A DNA stretch of 64,000 bases, taken from NCBI GenBank assembly GCA_017512985.1, contig JAFWEJ010000005.1, positions 1 through 64,000 of the forward strand, in the 5' to 3' direction. The translations under genes and the position numbers were made by a program. The first letter of the stretch is position 1. Each line of letters starts with the position of its first letter. Under the pieces are notes generated by a model that was not told the origin of the DNA, did no database searches, and saw only the letters and a program-made list of their open reading frames with translations. The stretch is from Clostridia bacterium (lineage in GTDB: Bacteria > Bacillota > Clostridia > Christensenellales > Aristaeellaceae). Shown here piece by piece: positions 1 through 9,258 of this stretch.

Positions 1-450
1 ATTCTTCCTGCAGCGGCAAGTCAGGAGATTATGCGTGGCAGATTGCCGATTATTAACACGAATAAAATATTCCTGAAAGGTGGAGAAACCTGTCACTACA
101 TAGATAAAGCGATCTATGAGAAGAAAACGGTCAAAAAGCGTTATGTCCGACATACTCACGGTACAAGCTATCGTGGAATCATCTTCAAAGACGTTCGACA
201 CAACTTTGGCGGTGGCACAACCGATGTAGTCGATAATGTGCAATACGAGACCTTTAGGGGAATTCTTTATATTACGAACCGTCGCATCATCTTTCAGGGT
301 GAGCAGGGTGGTTTTGATATCAAGATAGATGATCTTGTTGCAATCCAACCATACGGAAACTGTGTGGAACTGCAGTGCAGCAAGCAGAACTATAAAATCT
401 TTGTTCCAAACGGAGCATTAACACACGCGGTCTTACAACTTATCAGGTAA
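1..450 (+). CDS. PH-like (bPH/GRAM-type) protein, 5' end outside window
   Basis: The reading frame is open back to base 1, so the gene begins upstream of the window; the first internal ATG is at 31. The C-terminal part contains a segment reading FRGILYITNRRIIFQG followed by alternating beta strands, the pattern seen in bacterial PH/GRAM-like domains. No catalytic motif or membrane segment is visible. It ends 15 bases before the kinase gene and probably belongs to the same operon. In a TerY-P setting it could be an adaptor or targeting module, but that is inference. The family assignment is tentative because only about 150 residues can be seen. Confidence 0.6.
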   Translation: MLPAAASQEIMRGRLPIINTNKIFLKGGETCHYIDKAIYEKKTVKKRYVRHTHGTSYRGIIFKDVRHNFGGGTTDVVDNVQYETFRGILYITNRRIIFQGEQGGFDIKIDDLVAIQPYGNCVELQCSKQNYKIFVPNGALTHAVLQLIR

Positions 451-465
451 CGAGGAGGAGCAGAA

Positions 466-1767
466 ATGGACGGTCAATTGAAAAACGGCACTCTACTGGT
501 TTCAGAAAGCTCAAACAGATATAAGGTTGTATCGCTGCTAGGCGCAGGTGGCCAAGGCGAAGTCTATGATGTTGAACTGAATGGAAAGCACTATGCTTTG
601 AAGTGGTATTACAAGCATATGGCCACAAAGGAGCAGAAGAGTATTTTGGACAATCTTGTTTCCAAAGGCGCTCCTGATAACACTTTCCTCTGGCCTCAAG
701 ACCTGATCTTCAACGGCTGGGGACAATCATTTGGCTATATCATGCCTCTGAGGCCCAAGAATTACAAGAGCATCGTAGACATGATGAAACGCCGGGCTGA
801 GCCATCTTTCTACACACTGTGCCGGGCGGCCTACAATTTAACAAACGGGTATCAGAAACTTCATTCAATGGGATACAGCTATCGCGATATTTCCTTTGGA
901 AACCTGTTCTTTGATCCGAACAACGGCGACGTTCTGATCTGCGATAACGACAATGTGGCAGCAAACGGCATCGACAACAGCGCTGTTTATGGCACTCCTC
1001 GGTTTATGGCACCTGAAATTGTGCTTGGAAAAGCGAAACCCTCAAGGAACACGGATCTGTATTCGCTGGCTGTCCTGCTTTTCTACATGTTCATGATGGG
1101 TCATCCGCTGGAAGGCAAGCTGGAAGCTGATATTCGTTGCATGGACATTCATGCGATGAACAGGCTGTATGGTACAAACCCTGTTTTCGTCTTTGATCCA
1201 AACAACAAGACCAACCGCCCTGTTAAAGGGTATCAGGATAACGTGTTGATCTATTGGGATATCTACCCGCAGATCATCCGCGACTTGTTTATGAGGTCTT
1301 TTACTGAAGGCTTAACAGCTCCAAACAAAAGAGTTACAGAAAAACAGTGGCTGGACGCGTTTGCCAACCTGATGACGGGCATCATAGCCTGTCCGGGATG
1401 CGGTGCTGAAGTGTTCTTTGATGAAAGCAAAGTTGCCAGTGGTGTAGCTCATACTTGCTGGAACTGTGGTCGTGCTACTCAGTATCCGGTATCAATCATT
1501 GTTGGAAAGAGCCGAGTGCTTCTCAAAAAAGGCGCGAAGCTTTACGCTCATAACATTTATGGCAATTACGATATGGACACTGTTGTCGGGGAAGTTGTCC
1601 AGAATCCTAACAATCCAAACCTCTGGGGCATCAAGAACCAGAGCAAGGATAACTGGACTTACATCCGCGCCGACGGACAGCAGATCCCGGTAGCTCTTGG
1701 AAGAAGCGCAGCTATCGCTAAAGATGCAAAAATTGGCTTCGGTCAATTAATTGGTGAATTTAAATAA
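466..1767 (+). CDS. Ser/Thr protein kinase with C-terminal zinc ribbon (TerY-P kinase)
   Basis: A eukaryotic-type protein kinase of 433 residues. A glycine loop GAGGQGEV lies near residues 27-34, the ATP lysine in ALK at 46, the catalytic loop YRDISFGN at 140-146 and an APE motif at 182-184. The usual DFG reads DND near 160-162, so a metal-binding Asp is kept but the loop is atypical. After the kinase comes a zinc ribbon with CxxC at 309/312 and 331/334, then a small beta-rich tail. A GAGGAGGAG ribosome site precedes ATG 466. Kinase, vWA, PP2C and TerY-C genes follow one another, which defines the TerY-P triad of Anantharaman, Iyer and Aravind. It probably phosphorylates partner proteins in the cytoplasm; substrates are unknown. 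Confidence 0.9.
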   Translation: MDGQLKNGTLLVSESSNRYKVVSLLGAGGQGEVYDVELNGKHYALKWYYKHMATKEQKSILDNLVSKGAPDNTFLWPQDLIFNGWGQSFGYIMPLRPKNYKSIVDMMKRRAEPSFYTLCRAAYNLTNGYQKLHSMGYSYRDISFGNLFFDPNNGDVLICDNDNVAANGIDNSAVYGTPRFMAPEIVLGKAKPSRNTDLYSLAVLLFYMFMMGHPLEGKLEADIRCMDIHAMNRLYGTNPVFVFDPNNKTNRPVKGYQDNVLIYWDIYPQIIRDLFMRSFTEGLTAPNKRVTEKQWLDAFANLMTGIIACPGCGAEVFFDESKVASGVAHTCWNCGRATQYPVSIIVGKSRVLLKKGAKLYAHNIYGNYDMDTVVGEVVQNPNNPNLWGIKNQSKDNWTYIRADGQQIPVALGRSAAIAKDAKIGFGQLIGEFK

Positions 1768-1785
1768 TTGAAGGAGGACACAACT

Positions 1786-2517
1786 ATGGCTAACCTGAAA
1801 AGACCCGGAGGCGAACTTGCTTCCAGACCGCTCCATTTCATCTGGGTGGTCGACTGCTCTGGCTCTATGTACGGAGAGAAAATTGGCACGGTTAATCATG
1901 CCATTCAGTCTACGATCCCTGAGATGGCTGACGCTGCCAAAGACAACCCCAATGCTCAGCTGCTTGTGAGAACACTGAAGTTCTCCACGGGTGCATCCTG
2001 GGTAACAACCGCCCCCGTCCCGATCGAGGACTTTGCATGGGACGACCTGGATGCCGGTGGTGTCACGGATTTGGGTAAAGCCTTCGAGATGCTTGCCGCT
2101 CAGCTGACTATTCCGCCTATGACTGACCGCGCTCTGCCGCCTGTACTGGTTCTGCTCTCTGACGGTCAACCCACTGATGACTACAAGAAGAGTCTGGATA
2201 AGCTGCTGCATCTTCCCTGGGGCAAGAAAGCTGTTCGTATCGCCATTTCTATTGGACAGGATGCGGACGATGATGTGCTTGAACAGTTTACAGGCAATCG
2301 CGAGCTGGTGCTGCAGGCAAACAATCCTCAGGCGCTTGTAAAAATGATCAAATGGGCTTCTACGGCTGCTTCTATGGTATCCGCTCCTGCCAGCAGACCG
2401 AAGGACGCTGAAGAGTTTGCCGTTCCCAAGGATCCAAGCGCTTCTAATGCTCCTCTGGTGCTTGATATGAACAATATCCCTGACCCGACCTCCATTGGTG
2501 CTGGAGATGTTTGGTAA
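1786..2517 (+). CDS. terY: TerY-like von Willebrand factor A domain protein
   Basis: A vWA domain protein of 243 residues. The MIDAS metal site is complete: DCSGSM (D23, S25, S27), a Thr in GGVTDLG, and the Asp in LLSDGQPTDD. This is the TerY family usually paired with a PP2C phosphatase and a kinase. ATG 1786 is chosen because AAGGAGG lies at 1771-1777; the in-frame TTG at 1768 would sit in front of that site. The last 50 residues are Ala/Pro-rich and probably disordered. It likely serves as a metal-dependent protein-interaction scaffold for the kinase/phosphatase pair. The gene is 18 bases after the kinase and 29 before the phosphatase. Confidence 0.88.
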   Translation: MANLKRPGGELASRPLHFIWVVDCSGSMYGEKIGTVNHAIQSTIPEMADAAKDNPNAQLLVRTLKFSTGASWVTTAPVPIEDFAWDDLDAGGVTDLGKAFEMLAAQLTIPPMTDRALPPVLVLLSDGQPTDDYKKSLDKLLHLPWGKKAVRIAISIGQDADDDVLEQFTGNRELVLQANNPQALVKMIKWASTAASMVSAPASRPKDAEEFAVPKDPSASNAPLVLDMNNIPDPTSIGAGDVW

Positions 2518-2546
2518 TCCTTAACAAGCACCGGAAAGGTGATTAT

Positions 2547-3428
2547 ATGAGACAGAATGTTTTTGGACGAAGCGTCCAAGGTGCATCTCATATCCGTTCC
2601 GGAACAGAGTGTCAGGATAGCTACAAGAAGAAGGTCTGCGATGACGGAACCATTATCCTGTCAGTTGCTGATGGACATGGCAGCAAATCATGCCCTTTCA
2701 GCAAGCAGGGTTCCAAGATAGCAGTCAACGTCTTCTGTAGCGTTATCGAGAATCTGTACGAGGGATATGCGGGGAACCTTGAACAGCTCTTAACATATCT
2801 TAACCGTGAAGGCGATACGCGCATTTCCAAGGCCATCGATGCCGAGTGGAAGAAACGTATCATGGAGTGTCACAAGAAGCATAAACGTGAAATCTCTTCT
2901 CTGGAAAATGGAGAAGAGGATCTGATGAGCGTTTATAAGCAATATGGAACCACTCTGCTTGGATTGCTGATCACAAAGACGTTCGTGTTTGCTTTCCAGC
3001 TCGGAGACGGCGATATTTGTTACGCCCACGAAGATGGCCTGGAGATGGTGATTGAGCCCGAAAAGATTCTGGGGATTGAAACTCATTCTCTGAGCAGAGA
3101 AAACGCCTGGGAAAAAGCAATCACTGGTGTACGCAGAATCAACGTAGAGGATTCTCTGCCTGCCATGTTCTCCTTGTCATCAGATGGCTTTGCCAACAGC
3201 TATAAAAGTGAAGATGAATTCCACACAACCATCATCGACTATCTGAAAATGATCAACGAGCATGGGGCAAAAGCTGTGGAGGACAATCTGCCATCCTGGC
3301 TTTCTGAAACAAGCTCTATGGGCTGTGGCGATGACATTACAATGTTGATTGCTTACTTTGCTTCTGATGCGATTCCAGAAACCAGTCCGGAGACTGCAGA
3401 GGAAAGCGAGGTGCCTGAGAATGGGTGA
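2547..3428 (+). CDS. PP2C-family serine/threonine phosphatase (TerY-P)
   Basis: A PPM/PP2C phosphatase of 293 residues. Metal-binding motifs are in order: QDSY and VADGHGSK near the N terminus, then LGDGDICY, LSSDGFANSY and GCGDDITMLI. All acidic residues that bind the two metal ions appear present, so it should be active. ATG 2547 with GGAAAGGT just upstream is preferred over the in-frame TTG at 2511 that overlaps the vWA gene. It is expected to reverse phosphorylation by the upstream kinase. Its end overlaps the next gene by eight bases, indicating translational coupling. Confidence 0.88.
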   Translation: MRQNVFGRSVQGASHIRSGTECQDSYKKKVCDDGTIILSVADGHGSKSCPFSKQGSKIAVNVFCSVIENLYEGYAGNLEQLLTYLNREGDTRISKAIDAEWKKRIMECHKKHKREISSLENGEEDLMSVYKQYGTTLLGLLITKTFVFAFQLGDGDICYAHEDGLEMVIEPEKILGIETHSLSRENAWEKAITGVRRINVEDSLPAMFSLSSDGFANSYKSEDEFHTTIIDYLKMINEHGAKAVEDNLPSWLSETSSMGCGDDITMLIAYFASDAIPETSPETAEESEVPENG

Positions 3429-3783
3429 TCCCAGGGATGCTGTGGTTCTTCTGTGCAAATGTGGAAAGACGCATAAAACATATGGCATCCGCACCGAAAA
3501 GCTTTCTGGTAAACGTTGGAACATGACATGGGCATTCCCAATCAGAGAAAGCGTCGCAAAACACGAAGGCTATGACAAGGTCTCCGTAAGCGGAGATGTT
3601 TCGATGACGGATGAGTACCCCGGCTGCCCCTATTGCGGCCAGCGGAATATTACAGTGTGCGAGTGTGGACACATCAGCTGTACTGTTGTCCGCGGAGGCG
3701 TTTTCACTTGTGAATGGTGCGGTGCTCAGGGGCAAATTACCGATTATTCCGGCGAAAAAATCGTGGCAGATGTTGATTTGTAA
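3421..3783 (+). CDS. TerY-C metal-binding domain protein
   Basis: A small 120-residue protein rich in paired cysteines: CKCG near the N terminus, CPYCG, CECG with a following HISC, and CEWCG near the C terminus. This arrangement matches the TerY-C zinc-binding domain that accompanies TerY proteins, fused or as a separate gene. Start ATG 3421 has GAGG upstream and overlaps the phosphatase stop. It probably works with the vWA protein as part of a signalling complex. No enzymatic motif is seen. Confidence 0.8.
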   Translation: MGDPRDAVVLLCKCGKTHKTYGIRTEKLSGKRWNMTWAFPIRESVAKHEGYDKVSVSGDVSMTDEYPGCPYCGQRNITVCECGHISCTVVRGGVFTCEWCGAQGQITDYSGEKIVADVDL

Positions 3784-3795
3784 TGAGGGCTGAAG

Positions 3796-6700
3796 ATGTA
3801 TTCTGAAATCAAGGAAATGAAGTTTGACGCATGGCGTCATGGCCTCTTGGACATCAGCAAGCGAAACAAGCTGATGAACTACCGGAAAAGCAAGAGAGCC
3901 ACACTTCAGATCACAGCGCCAACGTTGTACGACCTGTACAGAAAGCTGGTCACCGATGGGGAAAGTCTGTCTTTCCGCAGACAGATTGATGTGGGCGACG
4001 ATCTCCATCTGGCTCAGTTGTTCTATATCATGGACAAAATGGATGCTGCGGTCGAATTGGCTGAGGGTGAAGTCTGCTCAAATCTGAGTGCAGCAGAAAT
4101 GAATCAAACCCTCAAGAATCTGCGCTCCAAGGCAAAATTGTCACAGGAAGAGCAGGGCATCAATATCCTTTACCTTTCCTTTGGTTTCCTTCAGTGGCGT
4201 CAAAAGCCCGGCGACCCATTTATCACTTCGCCGTTGGTACTGGTACCTGTATCGCTGGAAATCGAATCGATTCTTAGCCCTTTCTACATGCGGAGACTTG
4301 AAGAGGATATTGTCATCAACCCCACGCTTGATTATGCACTGTCCTCAGAATATGGCATTACGCTTCCGGATTTTGATCCGTTGACGGACGATATCGAGGT
4401 GTTCCTTGACAGTGTAAATGCATTGGTATCAAAAAATGGCTGGTCAGTCATAAAAGAGACAAATCTTGGGCTATTGTCATTCCTGAAGATTGTCATGTAT
4501 AAGGATTTGGAAAAATACAAAGAACGCATCTTTTCCAATCCTGTCGTTCAGGCGTTTTGCGGCGATTCCAGCGCGCTGCCACCGATCGATGATGCCCTGC
4601 GCCAGTATTCCCATGATGATACTCCGGCGATCGACACCTGTCAGGTCGTTAATGCAGACGCGTCCCAGCAAGATGCGATTCTTCTGTCCAGAAACGGAGC
4701 AAGCTTTGTTTTGCAGGGACCTCCTGGAACTGGTAAGAGCCAAACTATCACCAACATCATCGCTCAGGCGCTTGCAGACAAAAAGAAAGTTCTGTTCGTT
4801 TCTGAAAAAATGGCAGCACTAAGCGTAGTGTACCGTCGACTTGAAGAAGTCGGATTGGCGGACTATTGCTTGTCACTGCACAATTACAAGGCTGAGCGGC
4901 GGGCAGTTATTCAGGATCTTGTCAATACGCTGGATGCTCCCACCAAAAGCGTAAAGGCAGGCGTTACAGATGCGCTTGCTGTCCTTGAGGAAGATCGTGC
5001 GCAGCTCAATAACTACATTGTTGAAATGAACAAGCTGCGTACGCCTTTGAACCGGACAATATTTGAAGTTGTGACAGAACTTGTTTCGGAAGAAGATCTT
5101 GGCTTTTTCCGGATTTCAGAGGACACTACTCAGATAACAGAAAAAGAATTTGCTTCCCGCATTTCGCTTTTACGCAATCTCAGCGATTTTCTGGAACACT
5201 ATGACGGCAATATTTATGAGAGCCCGTGGCGTGGATCTTCCATCACCATGGTAACTTATAATGTCCGCAACACCGTCACTACTCAATTGAGCTCCCTAGT
5301 CGGATACTTGTTTGGTATTTCGAGCACATTGTCTTATCTCGACCAGAAATATAGCCAGAATCGGCAATGGAATCTGAAGGAATATGAGCTTCTGCTCCAG
5401 AAAACTGTTCACGCTTTATTGATTTCAAAAGTCGAAGAAAGCCTTGATACACAAGCAGGAGATACCATCTTCACTCCGGATTCGTTGGAGACGCTTGAAA
5501 ACGCGTATCGTAAACTCATTGATGCTTATAATGCGGCCATTAACGATGGTGTTCCTGAGGAATCTCTGACAAATCCCGAAGTCATGGAGCAGGCACACGC
5601 CGTCCTTGCGGAGCACAAAGAACATCTGGATCAGGCCAGCTCCCTGATTAAGGCCGCGCAACAGGCCACTTCTGTCAGCCTTCCGGACAACTATGAGGGA
5701 CTGATGCAAGCGAAAGCGCTGCTCCAAGCGCTGAGCATCCGTCATGCGGCTTTGCCGGTATGGTTTAAAGATGATCGATTCGAAAAAACAAAAAAAGAAG
5801 TCCGGGAATGGAAAGAGCTCTCTGAAAAGGTTAACGCCATCAAAAAACGGATCGATTCCAATTGGAATGCTGAGCTCTACAAGCTTGACTATCGTAGATT
5901 GATCAGTAAGTTTACCGGGGACTATAAATCTCTCTTTAAGCGCCTGGGTGGAGAGTACAAAAGCGATAAAAACGCCATCATGAACGCGAGGAAGGGGCAC
6001 CCTTCGAAGCTTGATGACAAGGAGTGCATTGCTGGACTCCATTTACTCAGAGATTATACGGAAGCACTGGAAAAATATGATGCTGCCACAAAAAACGCTA
6101 TTGACGTTCTTGGCCAGTATTATCAAGGCGTAGATACTGACTGGGAAGAATTGATTCGTATTCTCAATGAATGCGAAATTGCGCATGCATATTTCCGACA
6201 GTACGGAATATCAGACGTAGTGCTGATGCATCTGGAAAAGGCATACACCGAACGGACGAAGGCGATTCTCCCTTCGTTAAATTCCGTTACAATGGAAAGC
6301 GCAATCGGTGCGTTTGATTTTGAAATTGCTGCGGTTACTGATAAGGAGAAGGTGTTCGCTGCTCAATCCAATATCACCCAAAAGAAGATAACAAGTCTGG
6401 AAGCGGTTCTGTACACATTTTCAGTGAGTGGACGCGTAGCAGCTTCTTTCCTGACCACTGATATGCCTGCGCCTACTACAACAGAAGAACTGCTTCATGC
6501 TTTTGATTCATTGATTGGCATGATTCGCAAGGCCAGTGAAGTAAAGCAATCACTGGAGACCTTCTTTAAAGATGACGAATGGCAGATTTCTCGCGAATTC
6601 ATACCAGAGTTAATAGAACTCTTTGAAGAGCAAATTGATACGGATGCCCTGGCCTCATATGCGGCTCAGTTGCGGGAACATTATGCATCATTACGCACAG

Positions 6701-9258
6701 CAGCGTTCTGCGATTGCATCGCTCATACTTATGATTGTGTCAAGGTTGCGGAACAAGAGGGCATTCTCAAAACATATTCCGAGTGGTTCCCCGCACTGGA
6801 TTGCTATTCTATGCCAATTCAGTCGTTATCTGATCAAATCAGTCAGTGCCAGAATATTGAAAGTCTCCAAAGCTGGATGCGGTTTGCGAGTATAGATCAG
6901 CAATGCTCTGATCACGAGATGAAAGATTATCTGGCGTTTATTGAAAGTCAACATATCGCGCCGAATGAGATTGTTCCGATCTACAGGAAATCTTTCCTGA
7001 CGAAATGGTTGATGGACACTCTGGTTCTTGAAAATGTGCCTTATCTGCAGAATTTCCAGTCGTATGCGCATGAAAAAGTTATTTCAGATTTCAAAGACAA
7101 AGACAACAATCAGCTTCAGATCGCTCAGGCACGGCTGATTGATAAACTTTCGCATGAGAAGCCCTCCGGTATTAATCGACTCGCAAGCGCGATGGACGAG
7201 GTGACAATTCTCAGACGTGAAGCGGAAAAGAAGAGGCGCATCACGCCGTTGCGCAGACTTTTCAAAACAATCCCGACCCTTCTGCAAAAGCTGAAGCCGT
7301 GCTTTATGATGTCACCACTGTCCGTATCCTATTTCCTTGATTCGGATATGTATAACTTCGATCTGGTCATTTTCGACGAAGCTTCCCAGATTCTTCCGGA
7401 GGATGCTATCGGAGCTATCTACAGAGGTAAGCAGGTTGTTATTGCTGGCGACACAAAGCAGATGCCTCCAACCAATTTCTTTGCAGCCGCATCCAAGAAC
7501 ACTGACGACTATGACATTGATGAAGATTCGGATGAATACTACCCGGATATTGTTAGTGAATCTGTGCTTGACGAGGCTACGACCTGTCTTCCGTCCTGCA
7601 CACTGCTCTGGCACTACCGCAGCAAGGATGAATCGCTGATTTCCTTCTCGAACCAGCAACTGTACAACAATAACCTGATCACATTCCCCAATTGTTCAAG
7701 ATTGGAAGACCGGGGCCTGGAATATGTGTATGTACCCAATGGCTATTATGAAGGCTCGGGAAGAAACTGCAACGTCATGGAAGCCAAGAAGTGCCTTGCT
7801 TTGGTCGTCGAACATATTCAGAAGCATCCAGATCGTTCACTGGGTATTATTGCGTTCTCTGAAAAGCAGCAGGCTGTGATCGAGGATGTTATCAGTGATT
7901 TCAGGCTGAAGAATCACCAATATGAGGACTTCTTTGATGAAACAAAGGACGAGCCGTTCTTTGTCAAAAATCTCGAAAATGTCCAGGGTGATGAGCGCGA
8001 CACGATTATTTTCAGCATCTGCTATGCAAAAAATACACAGGGAAGAATGTATCAGCGCTTTGGGCCGCTTGGACATGATGGCGGTGAGCGCAGATTGAAT
8101 GTTGCTATCACCCGTGCAAAGTATAATGTGAAACTGGTTGGCTCAATCATGCCTACTGATATCGTTGTCAAAGAAGGCACGAAGGACGGCGTCAGGATGC
8201 TTCGCGAATACATTTATTACGCGATGCAGAACGATTATGGTATTTCTTTGGGCAATGCATCTGTGGATGAGCCATTTACGGATCAAATTGTTGCCTTTAT
8301 TGAAAGCAATGGCTATAAATGCAGACGCAATGTTGGCGCTTCAGCATACAAGGTTGACATTGCGGTCGAGAAGCCAGGTTATACAGATGTTTTGATGGCG
8401 GGCATTGAATGCGACGGGCACAATTATACAAACACCAGAACAGCCCGCGATCGGGATGTGTTGAGGCGTGGCATTATGTCATCCCTTGGCTGGCGACTTT
8501 ATCACGTGTGGTCTATGGCATGGTACCTGAATCCGGAGGATGAGAAGAAGCGGCTGCTTGATTTCCTGAAACAATGCGACAAGGTGGATATGGAAAAGCA
8601 GGTTCTTAAACCGGCAGCACCTTTAAAGGAAACAAATAGCCAGCCAGAGCTGACCTTCGTAAACGTTGAGGACATGACAGACACGGAGGATCGCTCATCA
8701 GATACCCATCAAATTACATTCGAAACGTATGTATTCTCCAATCCATGGGAAGCACCTTATGAACATGGAGAGGATAATTACTCCAATCTTGCAAGGCGTA
8801 TTATGTGGGTCATGGAACGCGAACAACCAATTCATAAGGAAGAGTTGTATCGACGGCTGGCTACTGTATTTGGCAATGAGAAAGCAACAGCGCCTGTGAG
8901 AAGGACAATCGATGATTGTATAAGACGTCGCATGTCCAGCAAGATCATTATTCGTGGGGAATTCGTTTATTTAAAAGGAGCGCAGATTGTCACACGTGCG
9001 CCTAAAAAATATGATGATCCCCGGACAATTGATCACATCGCTCCCGAGGAAATTCAAGATGCGATGACTAAGATTCTGCATTTCGCCTACGGTCTTACAG
9101 CAAAAGACCTGATCAGCGAAACGGCCAGACAGCTTGGATATGCACGCACAGGTCCACGAATCAACAGTGCGCTTGAAGAAAACATAGATGCAATGCTCTC
9201 TTCGGGAATGATCAGAGAATCTGATGGGAAACTGTACTGCACGGAGGGAAATGACTGA
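3796..9258 (+). CDS. DUF4011 superfamily 1 helicase with nuclease and DUF3320 domains
   Basis: A 1820-residue protein. The N terminus (FDAWRHGLLDISKRNKLMNY) is typical of DUF4011. Helicase motifs follow: Walker A GPPGTGKSQT near residue 307, a long helical insert between about 380 and 1150, FDEAS near 1192, GDTKQMPP, and LNVAITRAKYNVKLVGS near 1440. A restriction-endonuclease-like module of the MTES_1575 type lies near 1495-1580, with DIAVEKPG, GIECDGHNY and RDRDVLRRGIMSSLGW. A DUF3320-like winged-helix tail closes the protein. It should be an ATP-driven nucleic-acid translocase with nuclease activity. It follows TerY-C by 12 bases and overlaps the next gene (TGATG), so it is probably the main effector of the TerY-P signalling genes. 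Substrate and trigger are unknown. Confidence 0.88.
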   Translation: MYSEIKEMKFDAWRHGLLDISKRNKLMNYRKSKRATLQITAPTLYDLYRKLVTDGESLSFRRQIDVGDDLHLAQLFYIMDKMDAAVELAEGEVCSNLSAAEMNQTLKNLRSKAKLSQEEQGINILYLSFGFLQWRQKPGDPFITSPLVLVPVSLEIESILSPFYMRRLEEDIVINPTLDYALSSEYGITLPDFDPLTDDIEVFLDSVNALVSKNGWSVIKETNLGLLSFLKIVMYKDLEKYKERIFSNPVVQAFCGDSSALPPIDDALRQYSHDDTPAIDTCQVVNADASQQDAILLSRNGASFVLQGPPGTGKSQTITNIIAQALADKKKVLFVSEKMAALSVVYRRLEEVGLADYCLSLHNYKAERRAVIQDLVNTLDAPTKSVKAGVTDALAVLEEDRAQLNNYIVEMNKLRTPLNRTIFEVVTELVSEEDLGFFRISEDTTQITEKEFASRISLLRNLSDFLEHYDGNIYESPWRGSSITMVTYNVRNTVTTQLSSLVGYLFGISSTLSYLDQKYSQNRQWNLKEYELLLQKTVHALLISKVEESLDTQAGDTIFTPDSLETLENAYRKLIDAYNAAINDGVPEESLTNPEVMEQAHAVLAEHKEHLDQASSLIKAAQQATSVSLPDNYEGLMQAKALLQALSIRHAALPVWFKDDRFEKTKKEVREWKELSEKVNAIKKRIDSNWNAELYKLDYRRLISKFTGDYKSLFKRLGGEYKSDKNAIMNARKGHPSKLDDKECIAGLHLLRDYTEALEKYDAATKNAIDVLGQYYQGVDTDWEELIRILNECEIAHAYFRQYGISDVVLMHLEKAYTERTKAILPSLNSVTMESAIGAFDFEIAAVTDKEKVFAAQSNITQKKITSLEAVLYTFSVSGRVAASFLTTDMPAPTTTEELLHAFDSLIGMIRKASEVKQSLETFFKDDEWQISREFIPELIELFEEQIDTDALASYAAQLREHYASLRTAAFCDCIAHTYDCVKVAEQEGILKTYSEWFPALDCYSMPIQSLSDQISQCQNIESLQSWMRFASIDQQCSDHEMKDYLAFIESQHIAPNEIVPIYRKSFLTKWLMDTLVLENVPYLQNFQSYAHEKVISDFKDKDNNQLQIAQARLIDKLSHEKPSGINRLASAMDEVTILRREAEKKRRITPLRRLFKTIPTLLQKLKPCFMMSPLSVSYFLDSDMYNFDLVIFDEASQILPEDAIGAIYRGKQVVIAGDTKQMPPTNFFAAASKNTDDYDIDEDSDEYYPDIVSESVLDEATTCLPSCTLLWHYRSKDESLISFSNQQLYNNNLITFPNCSRLEDRGLEYVYVPNGYYEGSGRNCNVMEAKKCLALVVEHIQKHPDRSLGIIAFSEKQQAVIEDVISDFRLKNHQYEDFFDETKDEPFFVKNLENVQGDERDTIIFSICYAKNTQGRMYQRFGPLGHDGGERRLNVAITRAKYNVKLVGSIMPTDIVVKEGTKDGVRMLREYIYYAMQNDYGISLGNASVDEPFTDQIVAFIESNGYKCRRNVGASAYKVDIAVEKPGYTDVLMAGIECDGHNYTNTRTARDRDVLRRGIMSSLGWRLYHVWSMAWYLNPEDEKKRLLDFLKQCDKVDMEKQVLKPAAPLKETNSQPELTFVNVEDMTDTEDRSSDTHQITFETYVFSNPWEAPYEHGEDNYSNLARRIMWVMEREQPIHKEELYRRLATVFGNEKATAPVRRTIDDCIRRRMSSKIIIRGEFVYLKGAQIVTRAPKKYDDPRTIDHIAPEEIQDAMTKILHFAYGLTAKDLISETARQLGYARTGPRINSALEENIDAMLSSGMIRESDGKLYCTEGND